Shown: positions 7,721 through 16,629 of the stretch, piece after piece | Position numbering within the stretch: the stretch's first letter is position 1 | How the letters are laid out: every line of letters begins with the position of its first letter | From: Bradyrhizobium sp. JYMT SZCCT0428 | Lineage (GTDB): Bacteria; Pseudomonadota; Alphaproteobacteria; Rhizobiales; Xanthobacteraceae | Assembly: GCF_018131075.1 (NCBI RefSeq) | Contig: NZ_JAFCLS010000032.1 | Coordinates: forward strand, 1 to 64,000 | Direction of reading: 5' to 3' | DNA: 64,000 bases | Translations under genes and position numbers: made by a program | The notes under the pieces: generated by a model | Database searches by the model: none | Told to the model about the DNA's origin: nothing | The model's input: the letters and a program-made list of their open reading frames with translations, nothing else

Positions 7721-7894
7721 ATGACCGACGAGCATCAAATAAACGCGATCATCGCCATGGCGATACTCGATAGCTTTAGCAACCATCCCGAGCTCAAGGT
7801 AGATTCTGAGGAGGCCAAAATAATTGCGAAGCGCATCCTTGGAGCCCTTAGGGATGCTGGCCTTCAAGTCACAGCGACGGAAGTGCCAGCATAG
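7721..7894 (+). CDS. 57-aa helical hypothetical protein
   Basis: MTDEHQINAIIAMAILDSFS is followed by SEEAKIIAKRILGALRDAGL and a polar tail. It is preceded by a purine-rich stretch (ggagtgggagcag). It looks like a small soluble helical protein, and lies 27 bp after the membrane peptide at 7586-7693. No function is known. Confidence 0.5.
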   Translation: MTDEHQINAIIAMAILDSFSNHPELKVDSEEAKIIAKRILGALRDAGLQVTATEVPA

Positions 7895-8063
7895 TAATGG
7901 GCTTTAATGAGCGATTGCCATAGGGCCGTCGCCGCTCGCGGCGCTCATCGAGCGTCAGTTCGGTCCATTGAGCTGCCGTTTTTTGCGCGCGGCATACTCC
8001 TCTTCCCGACTGCTAATTCCGACAGCGATAAGGGAAGCAAAGCCAGCAACGAAAGGCCTGTTA

Positions 8064-8966
8064 ATGCAATTCGAGGTTCTCATCGTCGGCGGCGGACCCG
8101 CTGGACTAAGTGCCGCGCTCATCCTGGGAAGGTGCCACCGCAAGGCGCTGCTCTGCGATGAGGGCCGCCAGAGGAATCTAAGCTCGCACGCCATCCACGG
8201 CCTGCTCGGAGGGGAAGGGCGGTCGCCGTCAGATTTCCTCGACGAGGCGCTGGAGGAACTCTCACGCTATAAATCCGTCGAGGTGCGCGGGACACGGGTC
8301 ACCGATATCGTTCCTGCCAGCGAGGCCTTTAAGTTCGTAGGGGATAGATTGAAAGGGAAGGCGAACGTCGTCTTGCTGACGCACGACAGCCTGCAGTTCC
8401 TTGCGCCACGGTTTGTCGCCATGCGCGATTCCCTCAAGGCTATGCCTCGCGTGGCTATCGTTGCCGATATCTCGCCCATCACGGTCAACAAGGAAGGCGG
8501 GTTGTCCATGATGCAGACGATAATGCTCGCCCATCCGGACATTGATGTCGTCCTTGGCGCAGACACCGTTGTTCTCGGCGCTTTGGCTGCTGTCAGGCAG
8601 GCCGGGAAGATGCGCCCCGATCAGTTTTTTGGCGGCATCGATGGAGAGCCGGAAGCGGTCGATGAAATCAAGCAGAGCGGTCCTTACAAGATAAGTATCA
8701 GCCTGGCGTCATCTATTTTTGGTTACGCGATGGGTCAGCATGCGGCGGATTGGCTCGAGGGGCGGAGCATTCCGCAGGCGATGGATATCCTTCCGAGCCC
8801 GCTGACATTGAGCAATATCTCTCAATACGAAAGTGATCTGGCGAATCCCGGCGCGGTTTACAACGACCCGGCGCGTCGCGATGCCTACCTCAAAATGTAC
8901 GGAAACATTTGCTACGACTCTCGCGATCAATACGTCAATTTTCCTTGGTCTTCCGAGCGGAGATAA
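8064..8966 (+). pseudogene. Chimera: thioredoxin-reductase-like N-terminus fused to a sugar-binding protein C-terminus
   Basis: The 300-codon frame is open but composite. Residues 1-91 are the start of an FAD-dependent reductase: LIVGGGPAGLSAALILGR, the dinucleotide-binding GxGPAG motif, then CDEGRQRN and HAIHGLLG. From residue 92 (about 8337) the sequence becomes the C-terminal lobe of a ribose-type periplasmic binding protein: KGKANVVLLTHD, DIDVVLGADTVVLGAL, FFGGIDGEPEAVDEI, and on to a normal C-terminus. The reductase lacks its CxxC and NADPH domain, and the binding protein lacks its signal peptide and N-lobe. A precise in-frame deletion fusion is the simplest explanation. From 8967 to 9735 I see no supported gene. 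Confidence 0.7.
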
Positions 8967-9265
8967 GATTGGAAGCCCGAGGTCAGGGTGTATATCGGTC
9001 CGCAGACTCTTTTCGGATCAGCCATTGAGATTATCGCGGTGACCATCGTCGAATGTATAGGTTTCGGTGAAATTTACTGTGCGGCTACGTTGGTCCCGAC
9101 AACCTTCGGCAACGGTGCTGGCGCCACTATGAAGCCCCCCCTTTTTACGCTTTCCAGTGCGGCCCATCCTTCGAGTCGGCCATTAGAAATTCTTCTGGCA
9201 CTCTGGCGTAGTTTCTATTGAAGTCCTGATCGTCATTAATTCATTCCCGCTTTCGGCACAGATAC

Positions 9266-9277
9266 GTTCAAGTGAAC
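9266..9277. promoter_or_regulatory. GTTCA..TGAAC palindrome (copy 4)
   Basis: GTTCAAGTGAAC has 5-bp arms with a 2-bp spacer. It is the shortest of four related sites in the first 10 kb, all with identical outer arms. Confidence 0.35.
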
Positions 9278-9735
9278 GAGCGACCCAAGATTTCCAATCG
9301 GCAGCCACTCGATAGGTGACATACCTAGCATTTGATGTTGCGTTAGCGGTTAGGCCAGCCCCAACAACCGCGGGAGCTTCATTACAAGTCGACCAAGGGA
9401 TCGCATGTAGCAGTGGGCAGTCTCAGAGGAGGGCTCCATGAATCGTTCGTACCAACGTTCCTTTGCATATTTTGGAAACGGCAGTACGGAACTCTCCGGG
9501 TGAACCTTCGGTGGGTTTGGTGGAGATTTCAACCGAGGATCGTATCCTCCGACTTTCCATAAGCAGCGACGCGGCCAGAGACCTGCAGATAGACCAGCTC
9601 ATAAGCAACAAATGAGGGCGAGCCGAACGGGACCACCCGCTGCAATGCTTCTTAACAATGGAACGATTGCTACCCCGATTGCTTGATTCTGCACTGCCGG
9701 ATGCAACGTCCCCACAGTGCATCCGATGTAAAGAG

Positions 9736-9780
9736 ACGGCCCCGGTCGCTGCCCTGCTACTGGGGTCGTTTTTATTTTCT
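9736..9780 (+). terminator. Intrinsic terminator
   Basis: ACGGCCCCGGT pairs with ACTGGGGTCGT (two G-U pairs) around a 12-nt loop, followed by tttttattttctt. This is a strong Rho-independent terminator shape. No intact plus-strand gene ends just before it, so its gene may have decayed. Confidence 0.6.
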
Positions 9781-9868
9781 TAGCTCAAGTTTCTTTTCAT
9801 CGGCACATAAAGTTCGCCGCCCATTTGTACCCCACCTATCCTCGTTTTTAATGACCATCTTCACCCCG

Positions 9869-10213
9869 CTATCGCTCTTCGTCCTGCCGATCGGTTGAGT
9901 TGCCTCGAAATTTCCGCCATCTCAGTCTTAGGCGCTCCCATTGAGTCTCGGTCCACGCCAGAGCTCTAACTAGGGGACTTTGCAAAAGCGGGACATCCCG
10001 AGCAACTAACAGGAGCCCAAGGGGTAGCATCCAGATTCCCAGCACGGGTAAGAAGCTAAAGATGCCACCTAGAATAAGCAGTAAAGCGACCGCCAGTCGA
10101 GCGGCGAATGACGACGGTTTGCGCAACCAGCGAATGAACTGAGAGACCCTGGTCGGCACTCGCCGGTTGATCATCTCGAAATACCTGTTCAGCTCCGCTT
10201 TTGTGGCTGGCAT
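9869..10213 (-). CDS. Small two-helix membrane protein
   Basis: This 114-aa protein has a charged N-terminus (MPATKAELNRYFEMINRRVP), then two hydrophobic segments (LAVALLLILGGIFSFLPVLG and IWMLPLGLLLVARDVPLL) and a basic cytoplasmic tail. Similar rhizobial proteins exist in databases under misleading names such as 'tryptophan synthase subunit beta-like', but no such enzyme motif is present. It seems intact. Function is unknown. The stretch 10214-10650 holds only the tandem repeat. Confidence 0.65.
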   Translation of the reverse strand: MPATKAELNRYFEMINRRVPTRVSQFIRWLRKPSSFAARLAVALLLILGGIFSFLPVLGIWMLPLGLLLVARDVPLLQSPLVRALAWTETQWERLRLRWRKFRGNSTDRQDEER

Positions 10214-10579
10214 TTTGCTTCACTAGTTACGTGTCGGGTTTACTATCCGAAACGCTCCTGCTGGCGAAACAGCGGCATCCATTGCAGTTAGTCGGACGGA
10301 ACTAGGCTCGTTCGTCCGCGCGAACCAGCCGCTCCGACGGGCTGGACGAGGTTTATGATCGCACTGCCTGTCACCATTGCCCGGCAGCAAAAGCGGCCTC
10401 AGTGTACTCTTCCCGGAGGCTGGGGGCGTCTTTGAGCACTCGGCTTTGGAACCCTTTGTTCCGGCAGCGATTGTTTCGCAGTACAGGAGGCCGACATGGC
10501 TCATTGGCGAAGAATTCCAACGGGGTCCCAATTTGAAGGGAATTTACCCGGGTGGGCGCTCGCGCTAGCAGCGCTGGCC

Positions 10580-10612
10580 GGGGTGTTGTTGGGGTGTTGT
10601 TGGGGTGTTGTT
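10580..10612. repeat. Three tandem 11-bp repeats
   Basis: The unit ggggtgttgtt is repeated three times without interruption in a non-coding stretch. It could vary in copy number by slippage. The units lie directly end to end, so this is not a CRISPR array. Confidence 0.8.
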
Positions 10613-10653
10613 GATGCTCTCGATACACGGCGCGCTTGAGGCTTAGGCGTCCA

Positions 10654-10891
10654 CTAGGCGAAAGTAATGTCGATTTTGTTTTCTTTCCGCCAAACATTTA
10701 CATGATCCGAATCGACGATCAATTTGAATTCAGATGGGATGCCGACCGGGCTCGCAACCGAAAGAGCCGCACCCGTCTCCGACAAGTTGCGAACTGTGCA
10801 GTCTATCGCCCCGCCGCCGACTCAATGGTTCCAGCTTTGAAGAAGCGCTTACGCGACGCATGTTCGCTCTAAACCGCTTTACAATATCCAT
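10654..10891 (-). pseudogene. PilZ-domain protein relic
   Basis: The start MDIVKRFRANMRRV, the middle FFKAGTIE and the C-terminal part AIDCTVRNLSETGAALSVAS, FKLIVDSDHV and VWRKENKIDITFA lie in shifted frames. Together they give the usual short PilZ layout: an R-rich lead, a D-C-T-V-R-N-L-S-x-x-G-A-A-L core and a final VWRKxxxIGVxF strand. Two 1-nt deletions, near RRV and near IEF, explain the shifts. The family often binds cyclic di-GMP, but this copy should be dead. Confidence 0.55.
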
Positions 10892-11063
10892 CGTTGATTG
10901 GCCACGAGGCTTCATACAAAGGGACCGCCAAAGCGGCCTCTTGGTGTCTCAGCGAGGTTCGAGTTCGCGATCCTCGACGAGCAAGTGCCATTCCGTGACT
11001 GGTCAATGAGGGGATAGTGTGAAGGCGCGTGACTACATCACACTCCTCGCCAGCACCCGCACG

Positions 11064-11312
11064 CTATTTTGGGGGGCCGCCCGGCTGCACGGGCGTGGGG
11101 CCCGGCGGCGTTGGCTTGATCGCGGATTCGGGGATGGTGGGAGCGACGTCTGCGCCCGCTTCCTTCGCGGCATTGAAGGTTGTGCCGGGAGGCGTCTGCC
11201 GCGGTCGCAGATCAACGATAAGGGTGGTGTGGTTTACCAGGAGCAGGGTAGCGATACCCAGCACTGCCACAATGATCGCAATGACAACTGGTTTTCGCAA
11301 AAGCTTAGCCAT
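11064..11312 (-). CDS. Single-pass membrane protein with proline-rich tail
   Basis: This 82-aa protein starts at MAKLLRKPVVIAIIVAVLGI; an in-frame ATG lies three codons upstream. After one N-terminal transmembrane helix comes a periplasmic linker, then a Pro-rich C-terminus (SAIKPTPPGPTPVQPGGPPK). It may act as a small envelope protein. No family function is known. The 10892-11063 stretch to its left has no supported gene. Confidence 0.5.
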   Translation of the reverse strand: MAKLLRKPVVIAIIVAVLGIATLLLVNHTTLIVDLRPRQTPPGTTFNAAKEAGADVAPTIPESAIKPTPPGPTPVQPGGPPK

Positions 11313-11461
11313 GTAGAACAAAGGCTTTGAGGCACGTTAGTTCCGGTTCGTACGGAGTCAGGGATTTTCTTACCCACCATCCATAGAGGCTTACGTGGCC
11401 GGACGGATCACAGAGCCTAGAACCGAAGGGGCCTCGGGCGGTCACGGTCGCCAATCTGCCG

Positions 11462-11560
11462 TTATGCCTTTTCAGCGAGCTGAAGCCGCCTGACTTTCAC
11501 TTTCTCATGATCTAGTTCGGCTAGGGCGAGGCGACGATATCGAACCTCGGGGTTACTCAT
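11462..11560 (-). CDS. 32-aa basic/acidic peptide
   Basis: MSNPEVRYRRLALAELDHEK ends with VKVRRLQLAEKA. It resembles very short helical peptides found across Bradyrhizobium. The longer open frame to 11647 has no ribosome site, so the ATG at 11560 was preferred. Expression is uncertain. The region 11561-11913 shows no other supported gene. Confidence 0.35.
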   Translation of the reverse strand: MSNPEVRYRRLALAELDHEKVKVRRLQLAEKA

Positions 11561-11913
11561 GGCAATAACTCTACGAAACAAACAATGATCGAAAGGTAGG
11601 AAGCGCGCGGGGAATTTGGAGTCCATAGCAGCGGTGAACACGAACATGACGACAACTTAATGCCATTGACTGAAAATTCTTGGAAACTCTGCCGTATCTC
11701 TAATATCGGTAGGTGCGCCGCACCACCGACGCCGGCCGGCGGTTCCATCAATATGGTCGCCCCCACGATGGGGCCGTTGGCCGGGACTTTAGAATCCGTC
11801 ACCGGCGAGCTTCAAGTGCGAAAAACCGAAACTTCGCCGCGCACACGCATGACGGTTCTCTATAGCGAAACCACGTCGCGAATTGGGTCGCAACGTGGTT
11901 GATTGCTACGCTA

Positions 11914-12186
11914 TTACTTTGAGGTGCCGCCTTTATTCATCTGACCCATGCCATCCTTCGAGGCACCGCCCTGGTTCATGCTGTCCTTGGCCATACCGTC
12001 CTTGGTCATGCCATCCTTCTGCATGCCTGTGCCGGTGGTACCGGAGTTTTTGTTCATGCTGGTTTCCGGCTTGGTCATGCCGGGCTTATTCATATCTGAC
12101 TGGCCTGCAGCTGGGGCGCCCGTGCTCTGCGCAAACGCCGAACTACACATCAAAGTCAAAGCAGTCGCGATGAGAATCTTCTTCAT
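11914..12186 (-). CDS. Pentapeptide MXKDX repeat protein (secreted)
   Basis: This 90-aa protein has a clear signal peptide (MKKILIATALTLMCSSAFAQ, cleavage after AFA). The mature part is made of imperfect repeats of Met-x-Lys-Asp-x: GMQKDGM, TKDGMAKDSM, SKDGMGQMNK. This is the signature of the MXKDX repeat family (TIGR02953), exported and rich in Met and Lys. The Met spacing might bind metal such as copper, but that is only a suggestion. It is a single gene with no obvious partner. Confidence 0.75.
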   Translation of the reverse strand: MKKILIATALTLMCSSAFAQSTGAPAAGQSDMNKPGMTKPETSMNKNSGTTGTGMQKDGMTKDGMAKDSMNQGGASKDGMGQMNKGGTSK

Positions 12187-12288
12187 AGGATTTCCTTAGA
12201 TAAGAGGTTAACGCTGCGACAACAGCGCCCGTAACTTCCCGTTCCTAACTCTCATTGAAATTCAGAAAAAATACCGCTCGGAAAGCTG

Positions 12289-12318
12289 AACGTAGGTCGG
12301 CCAGTGCCGACCTACGTT
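12289..12318. repeat. Perfect 13-bp inverted repeat with 4-nt loop
   Basis: AACGTAGGTCGGC and its exact complement flank cagt. No T-run follows on the plus strand. It lies between the MXKDX gene and the transglutaminase relic and may be an old terminator or a mobile-element end. Confidence 0.6.
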
Positions 12319-12394
12319 TGGTATTCGTGGCCCGTGTCGTGGTTGCAGTTATCCTCATGCACGAGCCGACCGGACTCGGAAGGGCACGAGGAAC

Positions 12395-12726
12395 GCCGCG
12401 GGTATGCAGAGACTTCGCCCATCTCGCGGTGACGCCTTCCCGTTGCATGAATATTCCGGCCCGGTATTGCACCGGCTACCTCGTGACATTGATCCGGGCC
12501 CCGATGGATTTCAGTGCCTGGTACGAGTTTTCCTCGATGGTCGCTGGTTCACTTTCGACGCCAGGCACAATCACCCACGGATTGGGCGTATCGTGATTGC
12601 AAAGGGGCGTGACGCTGCCGATGTGCTTTTCAACCTCCTTTGGTTCCTCCAAGTGGTCCGGTTCAAGGTAATCACCGACGAGATCAAGGGCGTCGAGCAG
12701 GACACGAGACTAGTGGCAGCCGTTTG
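12395..12726 (+). pseudogene. Frameshifted transglutaminase-like protein fragment
   Basis: One frame gives RVCRDFAHLAVTPSRCMNIP and ARYCTGYL, the catalytic Cys region of bacterial transglutaminase-like proteins. A second frame gives VFLDGRWFTFDARHNHPRIG and RIVIAKGRDAADV, the His/Asp region and the end of the domain. The frames join near 12480-12520. The N-terminal half of the usual ~270-aa protein is absent. It is clearly a relic. From 12727 to 13503 no supported gene is seen. Confidence 0.6.
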
Positions 12727-13281
12727 ATGCCCTCCGAGATGCCGAGATTAAAACCGCGAGCGTATCTCGCCGTCATCGGGCGCCGGCATTTGTCTCAGAC
12801 CGTCTTTACGCGGATCAAGAAGCTGCCGCGCAAGCTGCTCGATATAATCCGCACCTGGATCGCCGATACGGGTAATCCCTAGGCATTACGGGCGCGACCA
12901 ATACTGCCTTCACGCGCGACGGGCCCGACCTCACCCGCCCACCGCGGCGCGATGCTGTGAGATCATAGTCTGGCTGTTCGCGCACCGGCCTCTGAAGACC
13001 GGAGACTTTAGACAGTCGCACAAAAAGCCTATAAAATGCGGTACTTTTAACCAACATGAGTACACTCTCTCTGGTTGAGCGAAGGGATCGAACTTCATCT
13101 TCCAAACCGAACAGAAAGCCACTGCCGGTTGGCCATCCTGAGATTTGGCTCGATATAGGAGGCACATTCGCCGCCCGCGGACTCTCTCAGTGGCCTTCCA
13201 CGTCCCGACCGGCCAAATAGCACGGGGAATAACGGCCCATTCCGGTCTGGCGGACTCTCTATCTAAGATTCGCAGACCCTT

Positions 13282-13320
13282 TGGCGGAGGAAGGGGGATT
13301 CGAACCGTTGATAGGGAAGC
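13282..13320 (-). repeat. Degenerate tRNA-Ser-like 3' end
   Basis: The complement ends ..GGTTCGAATCCCCCTTCCTCCGCCA-like, with a TTCGAAT loop and a CCGCCA tail, as at the 3' end of tRNA-Ser. The T stem is mismatched and no D arm or anticodon arm follows. It may be an old attachment site left by an integrated element, lying ~190 bp before the serine recombinase cassette. Confidence 0.3.
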
Positions 13321-13503
13321 GAATTCCAGCCCGATCAAGCAACTATCTTGCTCAGAATTGACTGGCTTTGAGGTTTGATTGGAGCGTTGCTGTTGCGACC
13401 GGGCGGGCCAAAGCGCGCTTCGGGGTCCTTGCCCTGCCAGCGGTTGCCTAGGTGGGGCTGAGGTGGTGCGGCCGACAGGGTCGCGCAAACTTCAGAGGAT
13501 ACC

Positions 13504-13845
13504 ATGACCAAGCGCAAGTCCAGGCGGCCAGCCGCGCGGAAAACTGGCGAAATCAGGACTCCCGCCCGATCTGCCGCGGGGTCTCCTAAGAGTGCGGCGC
13601 GGCCTGATACCAAGCACGCACGCATCATCGCCATGCTGCGGGGACCCGCCGGCGCGACGATTGCCGCCATGATGACTGCGACAGAATGGCAGCCGCATTC
13701 CGTGCGTGGCTTTCTCGCGGGTGTCGTACGCAAAAAGCTCGGCCTCAATCTGATTGCCGAACAGACCGACAAGGGCCGTGTCTACCGCATCAGGGATGGA
13801 AAGGCATCATCGGTCGCGGCAGAGCGAGCGAAGAAGGCGGCGTGA
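13504..13845 (+). CDS. DUF3489 domain protein
   Basis: This 113-aa protein has a basic, disordered N-terminus (MTKRKSRRPAARKTGEIRTP). The domain then reads TKHARIIAMLRGPAGATIAA, WQPHSVRGFLAGVVRKKLGL and RVYRI. This is the winged-helix-like DUF3489 layout, which suggests DNA binding. It is the first gene of a conserved cassette with DUF2924 (4 bp downstream) and a large serine recombinase. A role in controlling or directing recombination is inferred only from this association. It is intact and of normal length. Confidence 0.8.
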   Translation: MTKRKSRRPAARKTGEIRTPARSAAGSPKSAARPDTKHARIIAMLRGPAGATIAAMMTATEWQPHSVRGFLAGVVRKKLGLNLIAEQTDKGRVYRIRDGKASSVAAERAKKAA

Positions 13846-13849
13846 CTCG

Positions 13850-14359
13850 ATGCGGAGGAATCTTCGCAACGGTCGTACCTCGACCAAAGCATCTATCGAA
13901 GACGAGATCGCGCATCTGCGCGGTCTCGATCTCAAAGGCCTCCGTTCACGGTGGCTGAGCGAATTTCAGAGACCGCCGGGCGAACACCTGCCGCGGCATT
14001 TGCTTTTCGCGATTATCGCTTATCGGATTCAGGCCGCACGCCTCGGCGATTTAGACCACGCGACGATGCAAGTGCTGGATCAGACCGACCCGAAGGAAAG
14101 CGGAGCCGCTATGTCCGCGCGCCTTGTCAGTTTCGACCAGAAGCGGACTGAACTGTCACCGGGTACGGTGCTGGTCCGGGAATGGGACCGTCGGTCACAA
14201 CGGGTGATGGTGATGGCTGATGGCTTTGCCTGGAATGGCAAGACCTACGACAGTCTCTCCAAAGTGGCATTCGCGATCACCGGTACAAAATGGAATGGTC
14301 CGCGCTTCTTTGGCCTCAGGGATAAAGAAGACCGGTTGGTCCTGGGAGCACCGTCGTGA
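13850..14359 (+). CDS. DUF2924 domain protein
   Basis: This 169-aa protein reads SIEDEIAHLRGLDLKGLRSR, then HLPRHLLFAIIAYRIQA and a C-terminal part with LSPGTVLVREWDRRSQRVMV, GFAWNGKTYDSLSKVAFAIT and GTKWNGPRFFGL. The last segments match the DUF2924 signature (G-T-x-L-x-R-E-W, W-x-G-x-x-Y-x-S-L-S, I-T-G-T-x-W-N-G-P-x-F-F-G-L). ATG 13850 was chosen over longer upstream frames. The stop overlaps the recombinase GTG start. The family almost always sits beside such recombinases. Its biochemical role is unknown. Confidence 0.85.
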   Translation: MRRNLRNGRTSTKASIEDEIAHLRGLDLKGLRSRWLSEFQRPPGEHLPRHLLFAIIAYRIQAARLGDLDHATMQVLDQTDPKESGAAMSARLVSFDQKRTELSPGTVLVREWDRRSQRVMVMADGFAWNGKTYDSLSKVAFAITGTKWNGPRFFGLRDKEDRLVLGAPS

Positions 14360-15975
14360 GACCTCAGTCGGTCAAACCCGTCCGCTGCGCCATCTACACC
14401 CGCGTCTCCACCGACCATGGTCTTGATCAGGAGTTTAACTCGCTCGATGCCCAATACGACGCCGCATCAGCTTACATCAAGAGCCAGGCCCATGCCGGCT
14501 GGACCCTAATACGGTCGCGCTATGACGACGGCGGCTATTCCGGTGGCTCGACCGATCGTCCCGATCTGCAAAGGTTGCTGGAAGATATTCGATCCCGGAA
14601 GATCGACGTGATCGTCGTCTACAAGGTGGATCGCTTGACGAGGTCGCTGGCGGACTTCGCGAAGCTCGTCGAACTGTTTGATGCGAACGGGGTGTCGTTC
14701 GTCTCGGTCACTCAGCAATTCAATACCACGACTTCCATGGGCCGGTTGACGCTAAACGTGCTTCTGTCCTTTGCGCAGTTCGAGCGGGAGGTCACCTCCG
14801 AACGGATTCGCGACAAGATTGCCGCCTCCAAGCGAAAGGGACTCTGGGTGGGTGGTCCCCTCCCCCTCGGCTACCTGATGAAAGACGGCAAGATCGCGGT
14901 CGTGGAGGACGAGGCCGAACGGGTGCGACTGATCTTCCGGCGTTACCTCGATCTCGGCGGTGTCAATGCGCTGGTGCGGGACCTTCGCGAGCGGAACATT
15001 CGCTCTAAAGCCCGACTGCTGGCGACGGGTGCAACCCGGGGCGGCGTCCTTTTCGGCCGTGGCTCCCTGTTTTATCTATTGCGCAACCGCTTCTATATCG
15101 GCGAGGTCAAATACAAAGACGAGATCCTGCCCGGCGAGCAGCCGGCGATCATGGACCGTGCATTGTTCGATGCAGTTCAGCAGAAGCTGACGGATCAATG
15201 GAGCACTCGATCCACGATCAGAAACGCGAGTGATCATCTTTTGACGGGGCTTCTGTTCGACGACGATAATCACCGAATGGTCCCGACCCACGCGACCAAG
15301 GCCGGCATCCGCTATCGCTATTACGTCTCGTTGCCACTCCTCCATGGCGAGTCCAAATCCGCATCGGTGGGATCGGTCTCACGCATTTCGGCTGCTGACA
15401 TCGAAGAAACCATCATCAAAACTCTCAATGAATACCTCATTGCTCAAAAAGAAAAGCCAGCCTCTGGCTCCGCGCAGGTTGGAGATCGTAAGTTCGTCCT
15501 GGAACATGTCGCGCGCATCGACGTGAACAAGGATTGCCTGATCGTTCGCCTTCGGTCCGAAGACGAAGAGGAAATGGTCGACTCCGCAACCGGACTGTCA
15601 CTATCAATTCCATGGCGGAAGCCTTCTTCCAAGAAGTCCCGGCAAATCCTTGTCCCGCACGGTGTAGCTCCAAATGAAATTCGTCCGACCAGGATCGAGC
15701 GACGGGCACGACTGGTCAACGCGATCGCACGAGGCCGTCGTTGGCTTGATGAGATCGTGTCGGGCTCTGTAACCGACGTTCAACGGATCGGGGCTCGGCA
15801 AAAATGCAGCGTGCGCCAGGTCAATATGACGATCTCGCTTGCGTTTCTCGCGCCGGATTTGGTCAGGGCTGCGGTCGAAGGTCGCTTGCCACGCGGCCTC
15901 GGGGTCGAGCGACTTCGTGATGGGCCAGCGGAGTGGAGCCGACAGTTTGAAGCCCTCGGACTGAAGCCAGGATAA
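14356..15975 (+). CDS. Large serine recombinase
   Basis: This 539-aa protein starts at a GTG overlapping the previous stop (GTGA). Residues 10-150 are the resolvase catalytic domain: CAIYTRVSTD with nucleophile Ser18, then YDDGGYSGGSTDRPDLQRLL, VYKVDRLTRSLADF and ERIRDKIAASKRKGLWVGG. A recombinase domain follows (VNALVRDLRERNIRSKARLL), then a DNA-binding part to the end. The size and the intact active site suggest it can still integrate or excise DNA. It ends 476 bp before attL of the neighbouring island. Its own attachment sites are not seen. From 15976 to 16451 I see no gene. Confidence 0.85.
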   Translation: MRPQSVKPVRCAIYTRVSTDHGLDQEFNSLDAQYDAASAYIKSQAHAGWTLIRSRYDDGGYSGGSTDRPDLQRLLEDIRSRKIDVIVVYKVDRLTRSLADFAKLVELFDANGVSFVSVTQQFNTTTSMGRLTLNVLLSFAQFEREVTSERIRDKIAASKRKGLWVGGPLPLGYLMKDGKIAVVEDEAERVRLIFRRYLDLGGVNALVRDLRERNIRSKARLLATGATRGGVLFGRGSLFYLLRNRFYIGEVKYKDEILPGEQPAIMDRALFDAVQQKLTDQWSTRSTIRNASDHLLTGLLFDDDNHRMVPTHATKAGIRYRYYVSLPLLHGESKSASVGSVSRISAADIEETIIKTLNEYLIAQKEKPASGSAQVGDRKFVLEHVARIDVNKDCLIVRLRSEDEEEMVDSATGLSLSIPWRKPSSKKSRQILVPHGVAPNEIRPTRIERRARLVNAIARGRRWLDEIVSGSVTDVQRIGARQKCSVRQVNMTISLAFLAPDLVRAAVEGRLPRGLGVERLRDGPAEWSRQFEALGLKPG

Positions 15976-16451
15976 GTTGCGGGCTGGCCGATTTCGCCTT
16001 CCTTAAAGCCCTAGGCTTTGAAGGACACCGAGCGTCTTGGCGTGTGGAATCCCGCCGCCGGGAACGGAATTTTTGAACGCGGAGACGGGAGTCCACAATA
16101 GGCCCACGAGACCGCTGGTTTCTCCGGAGACCGAGAAAACCGAACAACGCCGTCGAAAATCCCGGCAGAAACGGCCTCTTTCCTGGCACGGACAGTTTCG
16201 CCAGTTTGGGACGACTGGATGGTGGGGACAGTGTGGATCAAACTGCCTGCTCCCCACGCAGAGATCGAACCAGTCTCCGAGCTCGAGTCAGGAACGGATT
16301 TTTTCACTGCAGAGACAGACCTCGGAATTCGGCTATTTGGCCTCGATTGCAGGCGCAGAGACTGCACTTGACAATAAACTCGGCGGACATGTCTTTGATA
16401 ATACGGAGGTAGTGCGAGCGTCTCTTGCTCTACACAACCTCCGAGTGTGGG

Positions 16452-16496
16452 TGGTGGGCGCGACAGGGATCGAACCTGTGACCCCTACCATGTCAA
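16452..16496. repeat. attL, 45-bp direct repeat of the tRNA-Val 3' part
   Basis: It begins tggtgggcgcgacaggga and ends ccatgtcaa. It is identical to 27082-27126. On the minus strand it runs from the anticodon loop to CCA, so it is the displaced 3' end of the original tRNA gene. Confidence 0.92.
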
Positions 16497-16629
16497 CGAA
16501 GCCTCAGAACAGGAAAATGCATCTCGTTCAAGCCGTTACACCTCCGACCGCCTGCGAACGTCGGTAGACCGAACGGCGAACGAAGCAGGTGCAACGCGCA
16601 AGGCGCGCGCAAGCCCCCAGCCTTCAGAA

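Noticed and set aside
10580..10612. Tandem 11-bp repeats as a CRISPR array
   Set aside because: Units are directly adjacent with no spacers and no cas genes are near.
12931..13488. A 185-codon minus-strand protein
   Set aside because: No motif, no ribosome site, and it runs across the tRNA-like relic; composition looks random.
16447..16629. Protein frame across the left attachment repeat
   Set aside because: The start lies in displaced tRNA sequence; only the part from 16630 fits the coupled gene series.
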